Source of the DNA: Pseudogymnoascus destructans | Taxonomy: Eukaryota > Ascomycota > Leotiomycetes > Thelebolales > Thelebolaceae | Direction of reading: 5' to 3' | Assembly: GCF_001641265.1 (NCBI RefSeq) | Contig: NW_020167528.1 | Coordinates: forward strand, 496,001 to 560,000 | Length of the DNA stretch: 64,000 nucleotides | Part shown: piece after piece, positions 54,318 to 64,000 of the stretch | How the letters are laid out: the number at the start of each line of letters is the position of its first letter | How positions within the stretch are numbered: the stretch's first letter is position 1 | Translations under genes and position numbers: made by a program | Notes under the pieces: model-generated | Databases searched by the model: none | Told to the model about the DNA's origin: nothing | What the model saw: only the letters and a program-made list of their open reading frames with translations

Positions 54318-55292
54318 CTACTCACCCAGCTGAGTAACCCACTGAGTGAGTGAGCCGAGTATTGGGCGAGTAGTGCGCAGCCTACCCACAACAACATCCG
54401 GCTGAGTAACCTGCACAAAATGCCCACTCTCCCTCGCAAAAACAATCTCCCCCCTCCCCGAAAGCTTCAAATGCTCCCTAATAAGCCCATCATTCTCCTC
54501 ATCAACCATCCCAATCATCTCCCTAAGATACCTCCTCTCCTCCTCCGTCCCATTCCCCCTCTTCACCCCGGCCTCATACACCCTAACCCCATCCCAGCTC
54601 CTCTCCCCCCCAATCACAAACACCGGTTTCTCCCCCAGCAGCGGCTGTCTCTTCGCCAGCTCCTTTCTTTGCAGTGTGTCGAAACTGGGCTCGTACTCCG
54701 CAAACTCCTTGTCAGCCTGGAGCTGGAACTTCTCGGTCCCTTCGTCGCTAATGAACGCTTCCCATTCTTCTTGCGTCAACTGTTTTCTCACCTCAATACC
54801 CCTTGCTGCGTACGGTTCTAGGCCCTCACCTAGAGGTTTGAGAGCCGCTAACCATTTCTTCAGAGGGGGGAGTGTAGTCTCGTGATTAGCATCGACGAGC
54901 ACCAATCCAGCGATATGCGGTCCATTCCCCGTAAGAGCGACGAACTCGCGAACCAGCACCCCAGCCCACGAGTGCGCGACAATGATGAGCGGATTCGCAA
55001 TGGGCCCTTTCTCAATAAAATAGGAGAACTCTAGGGCGATATTCTCGGCTGTGGGCGCGAGAGGAGAGAGCGAGGAGTTACCGAAGCCGGAGCGGTCGTA
55101 GGTGTAGCTGCGTAGCGAGGGGGGCAGGAGGCGGGTGACGGCGGCCCAGACGAGGCGGCTGCTTGATAAGCCTGGGATGAATAGGACGACGGGGTCTGTA
55201 GAGCTGCGGGGTTCTGGGCCGTGGGTGTAGAGGGCGAGGGAGTGGGTGCCGATGTTGACGAGGGTGGGGGTTGAAGGAGGGGTTGAGGACAT
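54318..55292 (-). CDS. alpha/beta hydrolase, 3' end replaced by hAT insertion
   Basis: ATG 55292 (MSSTPPSTPTLVNIG) gives 324 residues. VVLFIPGLSSSRLVW holds the oxyanion segment, VAHSWAGVLVREF the nucleophile elbow Ser, and ARESGHFVQVTQPDVVV the catalytic His. The fold suits a soluble esterase/hydrolase; substrate unknown. After DVVVG the frame enters the transposon inverted repeat and reads RLRTTRPILGSLTQWVTQLGE to a stop at 54318. The original tail (GVKWVLDELQASS) now lies at 48463-48505. The original last helix is lost, so activity is uncertain, and transcription now terminates inside the transposon. Confidence 0.85.
   Translation of the reverse strand: MSSTPPSTPTLVNIGTHSLALYTHGPEPRSSTDPVVLFIPGLSSSRLVWAAVTRLLPPSLRSYTYDRSGFGNSSLSPLAPTAENIALEFSYFIEKGPIANPLIIVAHSWAGVLVREFVALTGNGPHIAGLVLVDANHETTLPPLKKWLAALKPLGEGLEPYAARGIEVRKQLTQEEWEAFISDEGTEKFQLQADKEFAEYEPSFDTLQRKELAKRQPLLGEKPVFVIGGERSWDGVRVYEAGVKRGNGTEEERRYLREMIGMVDEENDGLIREHLKLSGRGEIVFARESGHFVQVTQPDVVVGRLRTTRPILGSLTQWVTQLGE
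54385..54392. repeat. right 8-bp target duplication of hAT element
   Basis: CCCACAAC, identical to 48506-48513; codes for part of the hydrolase DVVVG segment on the minus strand. Confidence 0.95.
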
Positions 55293-56010
55293 TGTGGGGT
55301 TGAGTTTCGCGTTTTGAGTTTTGAGTTTATAAGCTTTGTAGAGTTTTGATATATTGGTATTTATAGGTAATCTCGCAGGATGGCTTGATAGCACGTAAGA
55401 AGTCTTGAATGAGGTTATGGAGGGGTTGACTGGTTTCAATATGCAGCATGTAAGCGCGCTTATAAATCATGAATAGAACAATATATCACAGTCATGAACG
55501 CAAGAGCACTGCGTTTGTACAACTGGGCTATCTATTTAAGTAGGCAGACGGTTTAGATGTAAGGTTTTGATTTATATAGCTTGTTATATCGGACCCAGTA
55601 CTGTATTCCCAAATCTTTGAAGCAATAATTAGCTGTTATACATAAAGCTGTCTAATATAGATATTCATATATCGCATACCCCCTCCATACTCAGTCAATT
55701 TGAAGTTGCAATCGGCAGCCACACAGGAGATCCGATTCCTCACTTTTCCATATCTGAACATTTGACAAGTACCAAGGGGCAGAGGGTGCGCGTGATTAAT
55801 GCCACATACCTAAACTCTCTGGACGTGCTTGTCAGTTCACTTACCTTCAGGGCATCACCTCAAAAACTAATCAACAGCCATTTCCGTCACTTCAGGCGGA
55901 CCGTTTCGCAGGTCGCGCATCGTCGTCCTCATCCTCGTGCCTGTCTCACTATCCTTATTCTCATCACCTAATTCAACACTGTTCTGCGGTCCCATGAACG
56001 AATATACCAT
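55293..56010. other. hydrolase promoter and spacer
   Basis: AT-rich promoter region of the hydrolase gene up to about 55700, then the 3' UTR of the mucin-like gene. No gene seen; the 69-residue frame at 55762 is not accepted. Confidence 0.4.
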
Positions 56011-56915
56011 CTACCTCTGGCGATACTCCTCATTCCCTGGCAACTCCACCACCGCATTCGCCCCCGCCAACTCATGCATCGGCTCCTGCTTCCCCGTCGA
56101 CAACTCATGCGCCGGATCCCACGGCGGCAGCGCCACCCACGGAATCCCCTCTTTATTCTCGCTCTCGGCTTGCTGGCGCCGCCTCCTGAGAAAGAACACC
56201 GCGAGCGCAACGAGCACGACAGCGGCGACGGCGCCGACCACGATACCGCCTATAGCACCGCCGGAGAGGGGTTTAGATGGGGAGGAGGAGTCGGAGGATG
56301 GTGTGGAAGGCGCGGGGGTGGAGCTCGTCTTTGAGACGTCGGAGGCGCTGGTGGTTGGTGCGGCGGTCGTGTCGGTGGATGAGGGCGTGGATGAGGGCGT
56401 GGATGAGGGCGTGCTGGAGGAGACTTGGGAGGTTGTTTGCGTCGCAGCGAGTAAGGACTGGGGATCGAAGGACCAAGCTGTCGCGCCTGGGTCTGCGGCG
56501 CTTAGGGAGGAGTAAGTTTTGTTAAGAGGGAGAGACCCGATATCAAGAAGCACATCGTGTGATTTACTCCAACAGATGTTTATCTGCCCAGTTGCCCCCG
56601 TACACGACTCCCTAACCACGCCTCCATTAGCAAACCGAAGCGCGTCGCAGCTGGGAGAGGGGGAGCGCACGAATCACTAGTACAGCACCACGAGACCTTC
56701 GTCCCCGTGCCGCATTGAAACGTGCTGCCATCGCTGGCGCACGTCGCGACGCCGGCGAAGCACACGCTTCTGGGATCGCAGCAGTATGCTCGTCCGGTTA
56801 CAGGGTTGCGGGCGCATGCTGATGGGGGCGTGCATTCCCACGGCATGCCTGGGCAGAGGTGCTTTGGGCCGGGGACGAAGAAGAAGGTGTTGAGGGTGTT
56901 GGAGGTGGTCGACAT
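56011..56915 (-). CDS. Cys-rich, Ser/Thr-rich single-pass membrane protein
   Basis: Minus-strand frame from ATG 56915 encodes a Cys-rich extracellular-type domain (CPGMPWECTPPSACARN, YCCDPRSVCFAG, SWCCTSDSC), then SCDALRFANGGVVRESCTG, GQINICW, a Ser/Thr stalk (STPSSTPSSTPSSTDTT) and one membrane segment, GGAIGGIVVGAVAAVVLVAL, followed by RRRR and a cytoplasmic tail. The frame shifts between SWCCTSDSC and SCDALRF at about 56650-56680; either a tiny or unusual intron or a 1-nt indel is involved. No classical signal peptide starts the protein, so a further upstream exon may exist. Layout resembles fungal wall-stress sensor-like proteins, function unknown. The stalk has three tandem repeats of TPSS-coding DNA. 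Confidence 0.65.
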
Positions 56916-58054
56916 TGTGGTAGAGGGCGGCTTGTGGAGTTGTGATACCGTTGGACTGTGGTAGGAGGATAGATATGGCGAGGAGGAAAGATGAAAGATG
57001 GATGGGGAGAGAGTAGGTCAGTTGTAGGATTCGGAGGAGATCTCACACACGTGTTAGGTTATGCTGCTTACAAGTTATACAACTACCTGTTCAGCTACTG
57101 TACTCGCATGCATATCGACCAACGGGGCTGTCATGTCTGGCCGGGGTTCTCAGCTCTCATCTCGCTTCATCGAATTCGCATTAGCGATTCCTTCCTAATC
57201 AAATCAAGGCTTAACCGTCATACAAATCCTTCAAATGGGGCGTGTTCGGAAATATGTCAAGTATTATATGTATGCGTAGATATATAATACTGTATGATGG
57301 CGTTGATAGATATTGCTAAAAGGCAAATCGCATTATCATTTGCTATTGTTCAACTGTCAGGGACAGGAACAACAACGGACCGTGGCTATTCTAGCGTCGC
57401 ACGCTCCACTTGGCGGTGGGTCTAGCGTCGCACGTCAGGAAACTATATAAAAAAGCATGAAAAGCATGTTGGGGCTTGTCCACAAGCCACAGTTATATGG
57501 CGATCTATTATATAATACTGTACAGCTAATGCAAATAATAAACGCCATGCTAGCTGTTTACTACAGCTGCAAAGGTGTCAATATAGTCTAAGCCATATAT
57601 CTGTTCAAATCCCTTAGCTACAACTTCAGCTTTAAATTCAACAGTATCATCTTTTTGGTAGTATGATTTTGTTACTACTAGTGTCTTCTTTACTCTCTTG
57701 CACGTCTAAGCAAAATATCTACCTCAGACCTCGGCCGTTTTTCAGCCTTTTCAGCCTATGGTCATCACCACCCTCCCATATTGACCAAAAACCGAGAAAT
57801 TTCATCTCTTCCTCTCACATCTATACATCTCCCTATGCTACATGCCCACTATAAAGCGCGGAGCAACGCTATGCTGTGCTTAAAAACACCAACAATGTAA
57901 CACATAGATACACCCATCACTCCTTCCCTACGTCCCCGTCGTCTCAAAAAAACACAGTCAATTATTCACAAGCTTAAAAAAATAAAGATACATAGAAGGT
58001 GCATGAAAAAAGTACAAACTATCTAGAACGCCATACTATAGGAAATGCAGCAGT
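56916..58054. other. gene-poor spacer with repeat scraps
   Basis: Contains two copies of TCTAGCGTCGCACG (57388-57402 and 57420-57434), a copia reverse transcriptase fragment (57550-57683) and AT-rich 3' flank of the GH72 gene. No complete gene seen. Confidence 0.45.
57550..57683 (-). pseudogene. Ty1/copia reverse transcriptase fragment
   Basis: The minus strand reads SYYQKDDTVEFKAEVVAKGF, then EQIYGLDYIDTFA and a stop (TAG at 57550-57552). This is the (R/K)LVAxGFxQxxGxDYxxTFAPV block at the start of copia-type reverse transcriptases. Only about 40 codons survive. Confidence 0.8.
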
Positions 58055-59490
58055 CTAGAGCAACACGGCGAAGCCAACCACAACAGCGGCAAGCGCGCCG
58101 GTCACGCCGGAAAGTTCACGGCCGACGGCCACGGCACCGTTTGTTCCGGTTGCCGCCGCTGCATTGGTACTGGTGGCCGTTGGGATTTGGTTCTTGCCGC
58201 CGCCGGTTGGCTTGTTGGTCGCGGATGCAGTGAAGACCTGGTTGAGCGTGGGGAGGGCGACGTCGCCGTTCAAGAGCCAGCCGCCGGCGGTAGACTTCGG
58301 GCAGGCTGGGGCGGTGAGCTTTGGCGTGTACGCGGCCTTGGCGGTTCCCTTGGGGTTGTTGGTCTTCCAGACGGCCTGGAGGTTGGAGAAGTCAGGCTGG
58401 ACTGGGGTCGGGGTGCCCTTGCGGAGGAAGCCGTCCTCGATGTTATCGTCGGTCTTCTCTCCCTGTGGTGGTCCGTAGCTGATCAGCCCATAGTTGTTTT
58501 TCTCCTCGATCCACTCGTAGACGATGGCGCCAGACCAGAGGTCGTTCATGTCTGGGCCAAGGATGGCATTCTGATCGAGGAAGAGGCGGGGGCGAGCGGT
58601 GTTGCAGCCAGTCTCCGAGAAGAAGATGGGGACGGGGTATCCTGCGGCCATATCGTTTAGGGTTTTGTATCCAGAGGTCTGGAAGTCGTTGCCCGGCTCG
58701 CACCACTCGTAGGCGTTCAAGCTGAAAAAGTCAGCCGTATCTGCAGTGTCGCCGCAAACAAGGTAGTTCTGGAGCATGGGGCGCAATTCTGCGATATCTG
58801 CGGCGGAGTATCCAATCGGGATCTTGCGGAATCCCTGCTTGTCACGGTAGGCCTTCATGTCGCGGGTGGCAGCCTTGATATATGGCGCAGCCTCAGACTG
58901 GTTGGCACGGGCAATGACCTCGTTGCCAATAAAGACACCGAGAGTGTTGGTGTATTTGGCGAAAACGTCGAAGATGGCAGAGTAGGCCTTGTACTGGGAA
59001 TCGGCCCATGTTGGCTTCAACTATAGAACAATTAGTTTCACTCCCAATGTATAAATTTCCCATGTATAGAGAGTAACCACATACCGGGTCGATATCAGTT
59101 GCAAAGTCGTCGAGATCCACCAGGATATAGATGCCGTTATCGGCAAATGCGGACATGCACCCATCGTGGTCGGCCGTGGGGTCGACGTGGTAGACACGGA
59201 TAGTATTGGCACCCAATGTCTTCATCGCCTTCGCATCGAGTGTGCATTGTTCGGTGTCCTTCAACGGGTCATGGGGAATCAATTGATACGCAATGCCTGG
59301 AAACATGAGTTAGCAGTTGGCGCAGGACACCCAGGACCGAGCTTGCCGTACCCTTAATGAAGAACTGCTTCCCCGAAGGGTCAAAGAACTTGTTTCCCAC
59401 CACGGAGATCTCAGGGAGCGAGGCGGCCACGGCCGTTGTGGCGGCAGCAATGGCAGCGACGCCAGCCTTAACGAGCGTGCTGGAGAACAT
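58055..59490 (-). CDS. GPI-anchored beta-1,3-glucanosyltransferase (GH72, Gas/Gel family)
   Basis: Exons 59352-59490, 59085-59296 and 58055-59020 give 438 residues. ATG 59490 opens a signal peptide (MFSSTLVKAGVAAIAAATTA). GH72 catalytic residues are the acid/base in FIGNEVIARANQ and the nucleophile in FFSETGCNTARP; NKFFDPSGKQFFIKG, TIRVYHVDPTADHDGC and FFSLNAYEWCEPGNDF are family blocks. The enzyme cuts and re-joins beta-1,3-glucan chains in the cell wall. There is no CBM43 (X8) domain, so it is a Gel/Gas group without the Cys-rich module. The C terminus has a Thr/Ala-rich stalk and a hydrophobic tail (GVTGALAAVVVGFAVLL), the signal for GPI attachment. Confidence 0.95.
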
Positions 59491-60302
59491 ATTGAACCAC
59501 GAACGCAACGGGCGAGTCCTAAAAAGGAGTGTTCCTGAAAAATGAGTGTTGTATAACAGATGGGTTATCGTAGCTCTAAAAAATATAGCTGCTGCGGGAA
59601 GAAGGTCGCAAAAAAGGCGTTCTGGTCCAAGGAAGTTGGCGGGTGAGAGCGGGGCGTGTGGATCAGATCGATCAAAGTTGGCAGGAACGATGGACAGTGA
59701 TTGTGGGTTGACTAGGCCGGAGCTTGTTTCTCTATCGCGACTTCCTCATGAAGGATGAGAGATGAAAGAGAAGTGAGGTCGGAGCGAGTGACGACGGTGG
59801 AGGATATGTAGGATCCATGGGACAGAAGCAAAGAAAGAAGGCGACTCCCAAGACCAAGTTTGATTAAAGAACGGCCAGTGAAACTTCAGAATGGAGCACT
59901 ACGTAGTTAAGAGAAAACAAGGAGGATGATCTGGAGAAACATTTGCCTCTCGATGGGATACTCGAGTGTACTATGTAGAGCATTGTAGCGTGGTAAAGGT
60001 GTGGAGAAGTGGAGTGGATGGGTATAGCGGCGGTAGCATGGCCGTAGTACGTTTCGTATTGTCACAAAAAAGCACAAAAAAGCACAAAAAAGCACATCCA
60101 ACCTCCCCCGTCTCTCCTCTCACATCACCTTCCAACATCCTCGTGTCGACGCGGTCAGCAAAAGCCTCACCATCACCGTTGCTTCGACCGCCGCATTGGC
60201 CGTCACATTGACGGAGAAGAGCAGTACCTTATGCACTCGTACTCGACTGAGGCGCACCAGTATGCTTCCATTCTGGCCTGAGCCATGGGGCAGTCGATTG
60301 TC

Positions 60303-60345
60303 GGATAGCTGGATAGCTGGATAGCTGGATATCTGGATAGCTCGA
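60303..60345. repeat. 10-bp minisatellite GATAGCTGGA
   Basis: About four tandem units of GATAGCTGGA with one ATCT variant and a degenerate GACAGCTGGA at the end. Confidence 0.85.
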
Positions 60346-60711
60346 CAGCTGGAAGTTCCTCATATTTCCAAGCGGTTTTCTCCAAAGACACGGTGATCTC
60401 ATCGCGCAGCCCAGGCGTCAAAGATCACTTCGCTCCCCGGTCTCATAAGTCGACCAATGCGGGAGTACCTGGACGGTACGCCCCACCTCATGACGTGGAT
60501 CTGTTTACACAGACAGCTCGGCGCGGTTACTCGACAAGGAGCGCGTCCGGGGATTGATCCTCTCTCGGTCCAAATGTTTGTGGCGCCCACGAGTATTGGA
60601 CTCTGGAAGGCTGTGTTGTTCAAGACACCAAAGCCCTGTCGTGGGCACAACATCTCAGTCGAATCACATCCAGCACATGTGGACGACCACCGACAACGAC
60701 CAAGGTAAGAG

Positions 60712-60812
60712 GCCAAGGTGAACGACCACCAAGGTGGGCGACCAAGGTGAACGACCACCAAGGTGGGCGACCAAGGTGAACGACCACCAAGGTGGGCGAC
60801 CAAGGTGAACGA
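60712..60812. repeat. 29-bp minisatellite, about 3.5 units
   Basis: Units contain GGCCAAGGTGAACGACCACC-like sequence: AAGGTGAACGACCACC alternates with AAGGTGGGCGACC. The units are nearly identical, and the same reading order recurs three times. Confidence 0.9.
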
Positions 60813-62116
60813 ACGATCGAGTCTGATCAAGACTTCTCTTTCTGTATCCCTTCTCAAACTGTCATCATTATCCCATCCGTACGGTCATTTCTTGTCCTCA
60901 TCATCTTCGCATACTCGTGTTGTCTGCCTGCATCCCGAATTTTACATTTCCTCCTCCATGCTGCCACCTGCATCCCACTGTCCGGGTCTCAGCCACGCCA
61001 GCCATGCCGTCAGCCCGCGCCGAAAGAGCTCCCGCTTCGGCTTCCCCGGCCTGGCTGTGCATGTGTGCGACGGTGATAAGCCATGTCCCAGGCATGAATA
61101 TCAAGATGATTCGCGGCGCATGCCTGTGCGGTTCCACGTTGTCCTCCCCCAAAACCAGAAATTGGGAGCCTCAGCCTTACGGACCCCACACTGTTGGCAT
61201 CTTCATTTCGGTCCATCCCATATCCGAACATGTTGTTCAATCGTTCCCTAGTTACACGCCATGTCCATGGCGTTTTTTTGTCTTGGAGCCCACGCAAGTG
61301 CGAGAAAAGACAAGATTATGTTGGGATGAGATCCTGGCCATGTGTCTTTAGATCATGCATTTTATCTCTTCGCCGCGCTTATGATGTTGGCAACTAGCCC
61401 CTGCCAGCGGAATGTCAAAGGGAACACAATCAACCCTTCTCTTGGAATGGTATCCACATAGAGAGATGGCCTCCGGGCGCAATAGTTGGGTGTGCTATAG
61501 CCACTTATTTTGAGATAGTACCAGCGCCCGAGACTACATGTGCCATGAGGCAATCGGCAGTGAGCCGAAAGCAGGAAGTTCTGCAGGAGTATCTAGCGTT
61601 TCTCCCAGCACAGCGGCGACATATAAATATAGACATCAACACCACAATATGAACATACCGAGGCGCAGCGTGTACCCATAATCCTACTTCTGGACGAACA
61701 TGATGAGCAACATCTCAAAGAAGGAATAAAGCTGACACTATTTTAAAAGGGTGACACTGTGCCACCAACATTAAGTTAGCCGACATGCTGTCTATCATAC
61801 CAACTCGGATGCGTATCGTTGATACCCCAACGTATTCAGGTCAAGTGAAATATTCCTCGTTTGGCTAACTTCACGTCCTATATGAACCCCTTTGAAGCGC
61901 GTCTCCACAGGCCATAGTCGACGAAATCACAATATCCCCCAAGCCACCTCACTGCGTCTGTTTTGTCGCATGATAATGTTGCTCGCCGATGCTTGCTTGC
62001 ATATAATCATTATCTCTGGTTCGGCGTTCCCTCGATAATACCTATATCATAACTATCTAACTTGCTGCCAAAGCGATTCCAACCTTCCGTCTTCCATTTC
62101 CCTGTGATATTGGAAG

Positions 62117-64000
62117 ATGGCCAGCAGAAACCGCCGGCACACAAGCATTCTCTTCGAGGCGTTTCGCCTCGGAGGGGCCAAGGCTCTATCTGAGATATAC
62201 GCAGCCCACGGCGCTGTTCGAAATGCAAAGCCAGTCGCATTTTCAAATGATATGATGTGGTGGGATGATGAGCGTGTTGGGGCCACAGTTGACCGTGCAT
62301 ATGTTGAATCCCACTTGCCAGACGAGACTCTGAGGTTGGACCAACAGCCCGGATTTGGGGATGGCCTGACCGACGACACGTATTTCGAGTGGATAGTAAC
62401 GAAGGCGAAACGGATATTTCTTATCCTTGTTGATATCGGCGTACCAGACCAGATTTTCGGCGCCGTGGACGATTCGTGGGACGATGACGATCTCCCGCTT
62501 CAGCTCGATCAAGTGGCGAGACTACAGCTAAGGCGCACTAAAGATGAGAGGCTCGACAGGAAGTTTTTCGAGCGACAGTTCACTTACTTGATGAGGCACC
62601 TAAAGCCAGAAGAGAATCTGGTCTATGAAGCCGTCGAGATTGTTCCGCTGGAGCCGTTAGATAGACGCCATGTCGGGACTCAAGCCAGTCCTACAAATTA
62701 TAATGTGGACAAGGTATGCATCCCAGGACGACCTGATGATATTTTTATCCGGCGACGGATTTCCCTCGGTGACGGTCCTGGTCAGGTCATGGAAGCAGAC
62801 TTTTTGTCTGGAATCGAGAGCATGAGGGCACGGAGTAACCAGCACGTCGTGTCTCTGTGGGCATCCTACATACAGCAGTCCGCCGGGTATCTTCTGCTAA
62901 CTCCAATACATGAATGGACCCTCACATCTGTTCTAACGACTCTACCGCCGTCTATGAAGATCTTGGCCAAGAGGGACCGGCGGGTTCTTGTGCTGGACTG
63001 GATGCATTGCCTTGCGGATGCAGTTGCGTCTCTCCACAACCTAGGCCTAGCCCATGGCCAGATCAAACCATCAAATATCTTCCTCGACATGGACAACAAG
63101 ATCTTTCTTGGCGATGTTGATGTTTTTGGATTGGACCCCGCGAAAGAATTTGACCAGGAGAACTACGACTACGGCGCTCCTGAGCTTTCAAGCCATATCC
63201 ACACCGAGCCCGACAAACCCCAACGCCTCATCAACCGAATGCGGCGCAGGTTCTCTGCCACATCTCCAGAACTATCTCCAAGACGCCTCTTCCCACCCTC
63301 ACCGCCAGCATCCCCTTCTCACCCCAACATAATAACCTCAACCCTCTACCTCCCCGCTCCCGCCGCCCCCCCTTCCCCAGCAGGCGACCCAATCAAAGGC
63401 GACATCTACTCCCTCGGCTGCATCTACCTCGAGCTCCTCACCCTCCTCATGAAACGCTCCTCCCGCACCTTCTCCCGCCACCGCGCCTCCAAGCCCTCCA
63501 CACCACCCACCCGCACCGCCCCCCACGCCGACTCCTCCTTCCACCACAACGCCGTGGAAGTCGAGACCTGGGTCTTCAGCCTCGCCAAGGATGCTAGACA
63601 GAAGGAAGACCGCCTTTTTCGCGGGATCACGCACCTCTTGAACTTGACTCTGCGCATGCTTAGCCCGCATCCGATGGATCGACCGAGTGCGCGGTTTTGC
63701 GAGGAGAGGGTGTATGAGATTCTGTCGAATAATTCGGGTGTGGAGGGGACGCATTGTGGGAGCGCGAGGATGTGGAGGGTCGTGGATGGGATGGTGGAGG
63801 TTGCGAGGGGGGTGCCGGGAGCGGGGGGTGATGCGCCTGGCGGGGGGAGGGGGCACAGTTGGCTGACGGGGAGGGGGGGAAGTAGGTCGGGGAGTGCGAG
63901 TCAGAGTGGGAGTGCGAGTAAGAGTAGTGTGTGTGGGCCGATGGGATGGGGTCTGAGAGACAGGCCGAAGGCGAGGCCGTGGAAGGCGCCTATATATTCT
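62117..64000 (+). CDS. protein kinase-like protein, probable pseudokinase, runs off window
   Basis: An ATG at 62117 opens 628 codons without a stop to the window end. Residues 1-230 hold a fungal-type N-terminal region (SRNRRHTSILFEAFRLGG, FEWIVTKAKRIFLILVDIG). The kinase-like domain starts near residue 210. Its catalytic loop is LAHGQIKPSNIFLD, where HRD is replaced by HGQ so the catalytic Asp is Gln, and the metal-binding DFG is replaced in IFLGDVDVFGLD. GDIYSLGCIYLELLTLL is helix F. A Pro-rich insert (about 385-450) splits the C lobe and a Gly/Ser-rich tail begins near 545. Loss of the catalytic Asp suggests a pseudokinase acting as a scaffold. Single exon so far; the C terminus is not seen. 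Confidence 0.75.
   Translation, partial: MASRNRRHTSILFEAFRLGGAKALSEIYAAHGAVRNAKPVAFSNDMMWWDDERVGATVDRAYVESHLPDETLRLDQQPGFGDGLTDDTYFEWIVTKAKRIFLILVDIGVPDQIFGAVDDSWDDDDLPLQLDQVARLQLRRTKDERLDRKFFERQFTYLMRHLKPEENLVYEAVEIVPLEPLDRRHVGTQASPTNYNVDKVCIPGRPDDIFIRRRISLGDGPGQVMEADFLSGIESMRARSNQHVVSLWASYIQQSAGYLLLTPIHEWTLTSVLTTLPPSMKILAKRDRRVLVLDWMHCLADAVASLHNLGLAHGQIKPSNIFLDMDNKIFLGDVDVFGLDPAKEFDQENYDYGAPELSSHIHTEPDKPQRLINRMRRRFSATSPELSPRRLFPPSPPASPSHPNIITSTLYLPAPAAPPSPAGDPIKGDIYSLGCIYLELLTLLMKRSSRTFSRHRASKPSTPPTRTAPHADSSFHHNAVEVETWVFSLAKDARQKEDRLFRGITHLLNLTLRMLSPHPMDRPSARFCEERVYEILSNNSGVEGTHCGSARMWRVVDGMVEVARGVPGAGGDAPGGGRGHSWLTGRGGSRSGSASQSGSASKSSVCGPMGWGLRDRPKARPWKAPIYS

Larger units (their letters stand above)
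48514..54384 (+). mobile_element. hAT transposon, 5871 bp, with transposase, accessory gene and histone H3-like gene
   Basis: Both ends are TAGGCTGCGCACT (inverted, 48514-48526 and 54372-54384) and the 8-bp duplication CCCACAAC flanks the element, the hallmark of hAT. Subterminal zones (48527-48640 and 54240-54371) are filled with short GAGTACTCAC/CTCACCCAGCTGAG motifs in both orientations, typical transposase-binding clusters. Three spliced genes occupy the interior: H3-like on minus (48795-49427), an unrecognised gene on plus (49822-50972) and the transposase on plus (51092-54047). Introns and spacers share a TTCTGGTAATC motif. Perfect duplication and open frames show recent insertion. Confidence 0.95.
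59491..62116. other. 2.6-kb interval without recognised gene
   Basis: Begins with the GH72 promoter (to about 60100, including a triple AAAAAAGCAC at 60065-60093). Two minisatellites follow (60303-60345 and 60712-60812). Frames of up to 162 codons at 60763-61351 overlap each other in several frames and strands with no domain pattern, so they are not accepted. The part from 61560 is probably upstream region of the kinase-like gene. Confidence 0.45.

Noticed and set aside
60763..61351. Overlapping frames of 94-162 residues
   Set aside because: Three frames and both strands are open together, with no conserved motif; likely chance in GC-rich sequence.

Overview
The window looks like nuclear DNA of a filamentous ascomycete (Pezizomycotina, possibly Leotiomycetes; class-level placement is a guess). 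The evidence is short GT-AG introns (45-160 nt) with CTAAC-type branch points, fungal-only gene families (LRG1-type LIM-RhoGAP, GH72 glucanosyltransferase, MYND/DUF4470, Trk K+ transporter with a long cytoplasmic loop) and dense pogo/hAT/LTR debris with RIP-like C-to-T/G-to-A decay.

Layout. 1-12.8 kb: 5' part of a pogo transposase at the edge, an E2 ubiquitin-conjugating gene with two micro-exons, the LRG1-like RhoGAP, and a dead gene for a 3-hydroxyacyl-CoA dehydrogenase/beta-propeller fusion. 13.5-23.7 kb: a nested transposon graveyard with one intact pogo element (13553-15406), a pogo relic broken and partly inverted by two inverted LTR-like repeats of about 1.25 kb, a second nearly intact pogo element with one nonsense codon (19080-20913), a RIP-decayed pogo copy carrying a solo LTR, and a MYND/DUF4470 pseudogene. 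24-38.9 kb: an unrecognised conserved-looking protein, a pogo relic, TRK potassium transporter, small protein kinase, a secreted four-CBM14 protein, ribulose-phosphate epimerase and a large SAM methyltransferase. 39.7-43 kb: a decayed SNF2-like gene whose introns resemble each other. 43.9-48.2 kb: protease-like protein, cytidine deaminase, PRP4. 48.5-54.4 kb: a complete hAT transposon. 55-64 kb: the hydrolase gene it interrupts, a mucin-like membrane protein, GH72 enzyme and a pseudokinase-like protein running off the edge.

Main discovery candidate. The hAT element (48514-54384, 13-bp inverted ends, perfect 8-bp target duplication CCCACAAC) carries three spliced genes: a 932-aa hAT transposase, an unrecognised accessory gene and, divergently, a histone H3-like gene. 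After removal of two introns the H3-like protein has a recognisable H3 fold and the start of an H3 tail, but Lys9, Lys14 and Lys18 are Arg, Thr and Met while Lys4 is kept. A transposon-encoded H3 that cannot receive H3K9 methylation suggests, as inference, a cargo for escaping or altering host heterochromatin. The same insertion cut the 3' end off an alpha/beta-hydrolase gene and gave it a new C terminus read from the transposon end.
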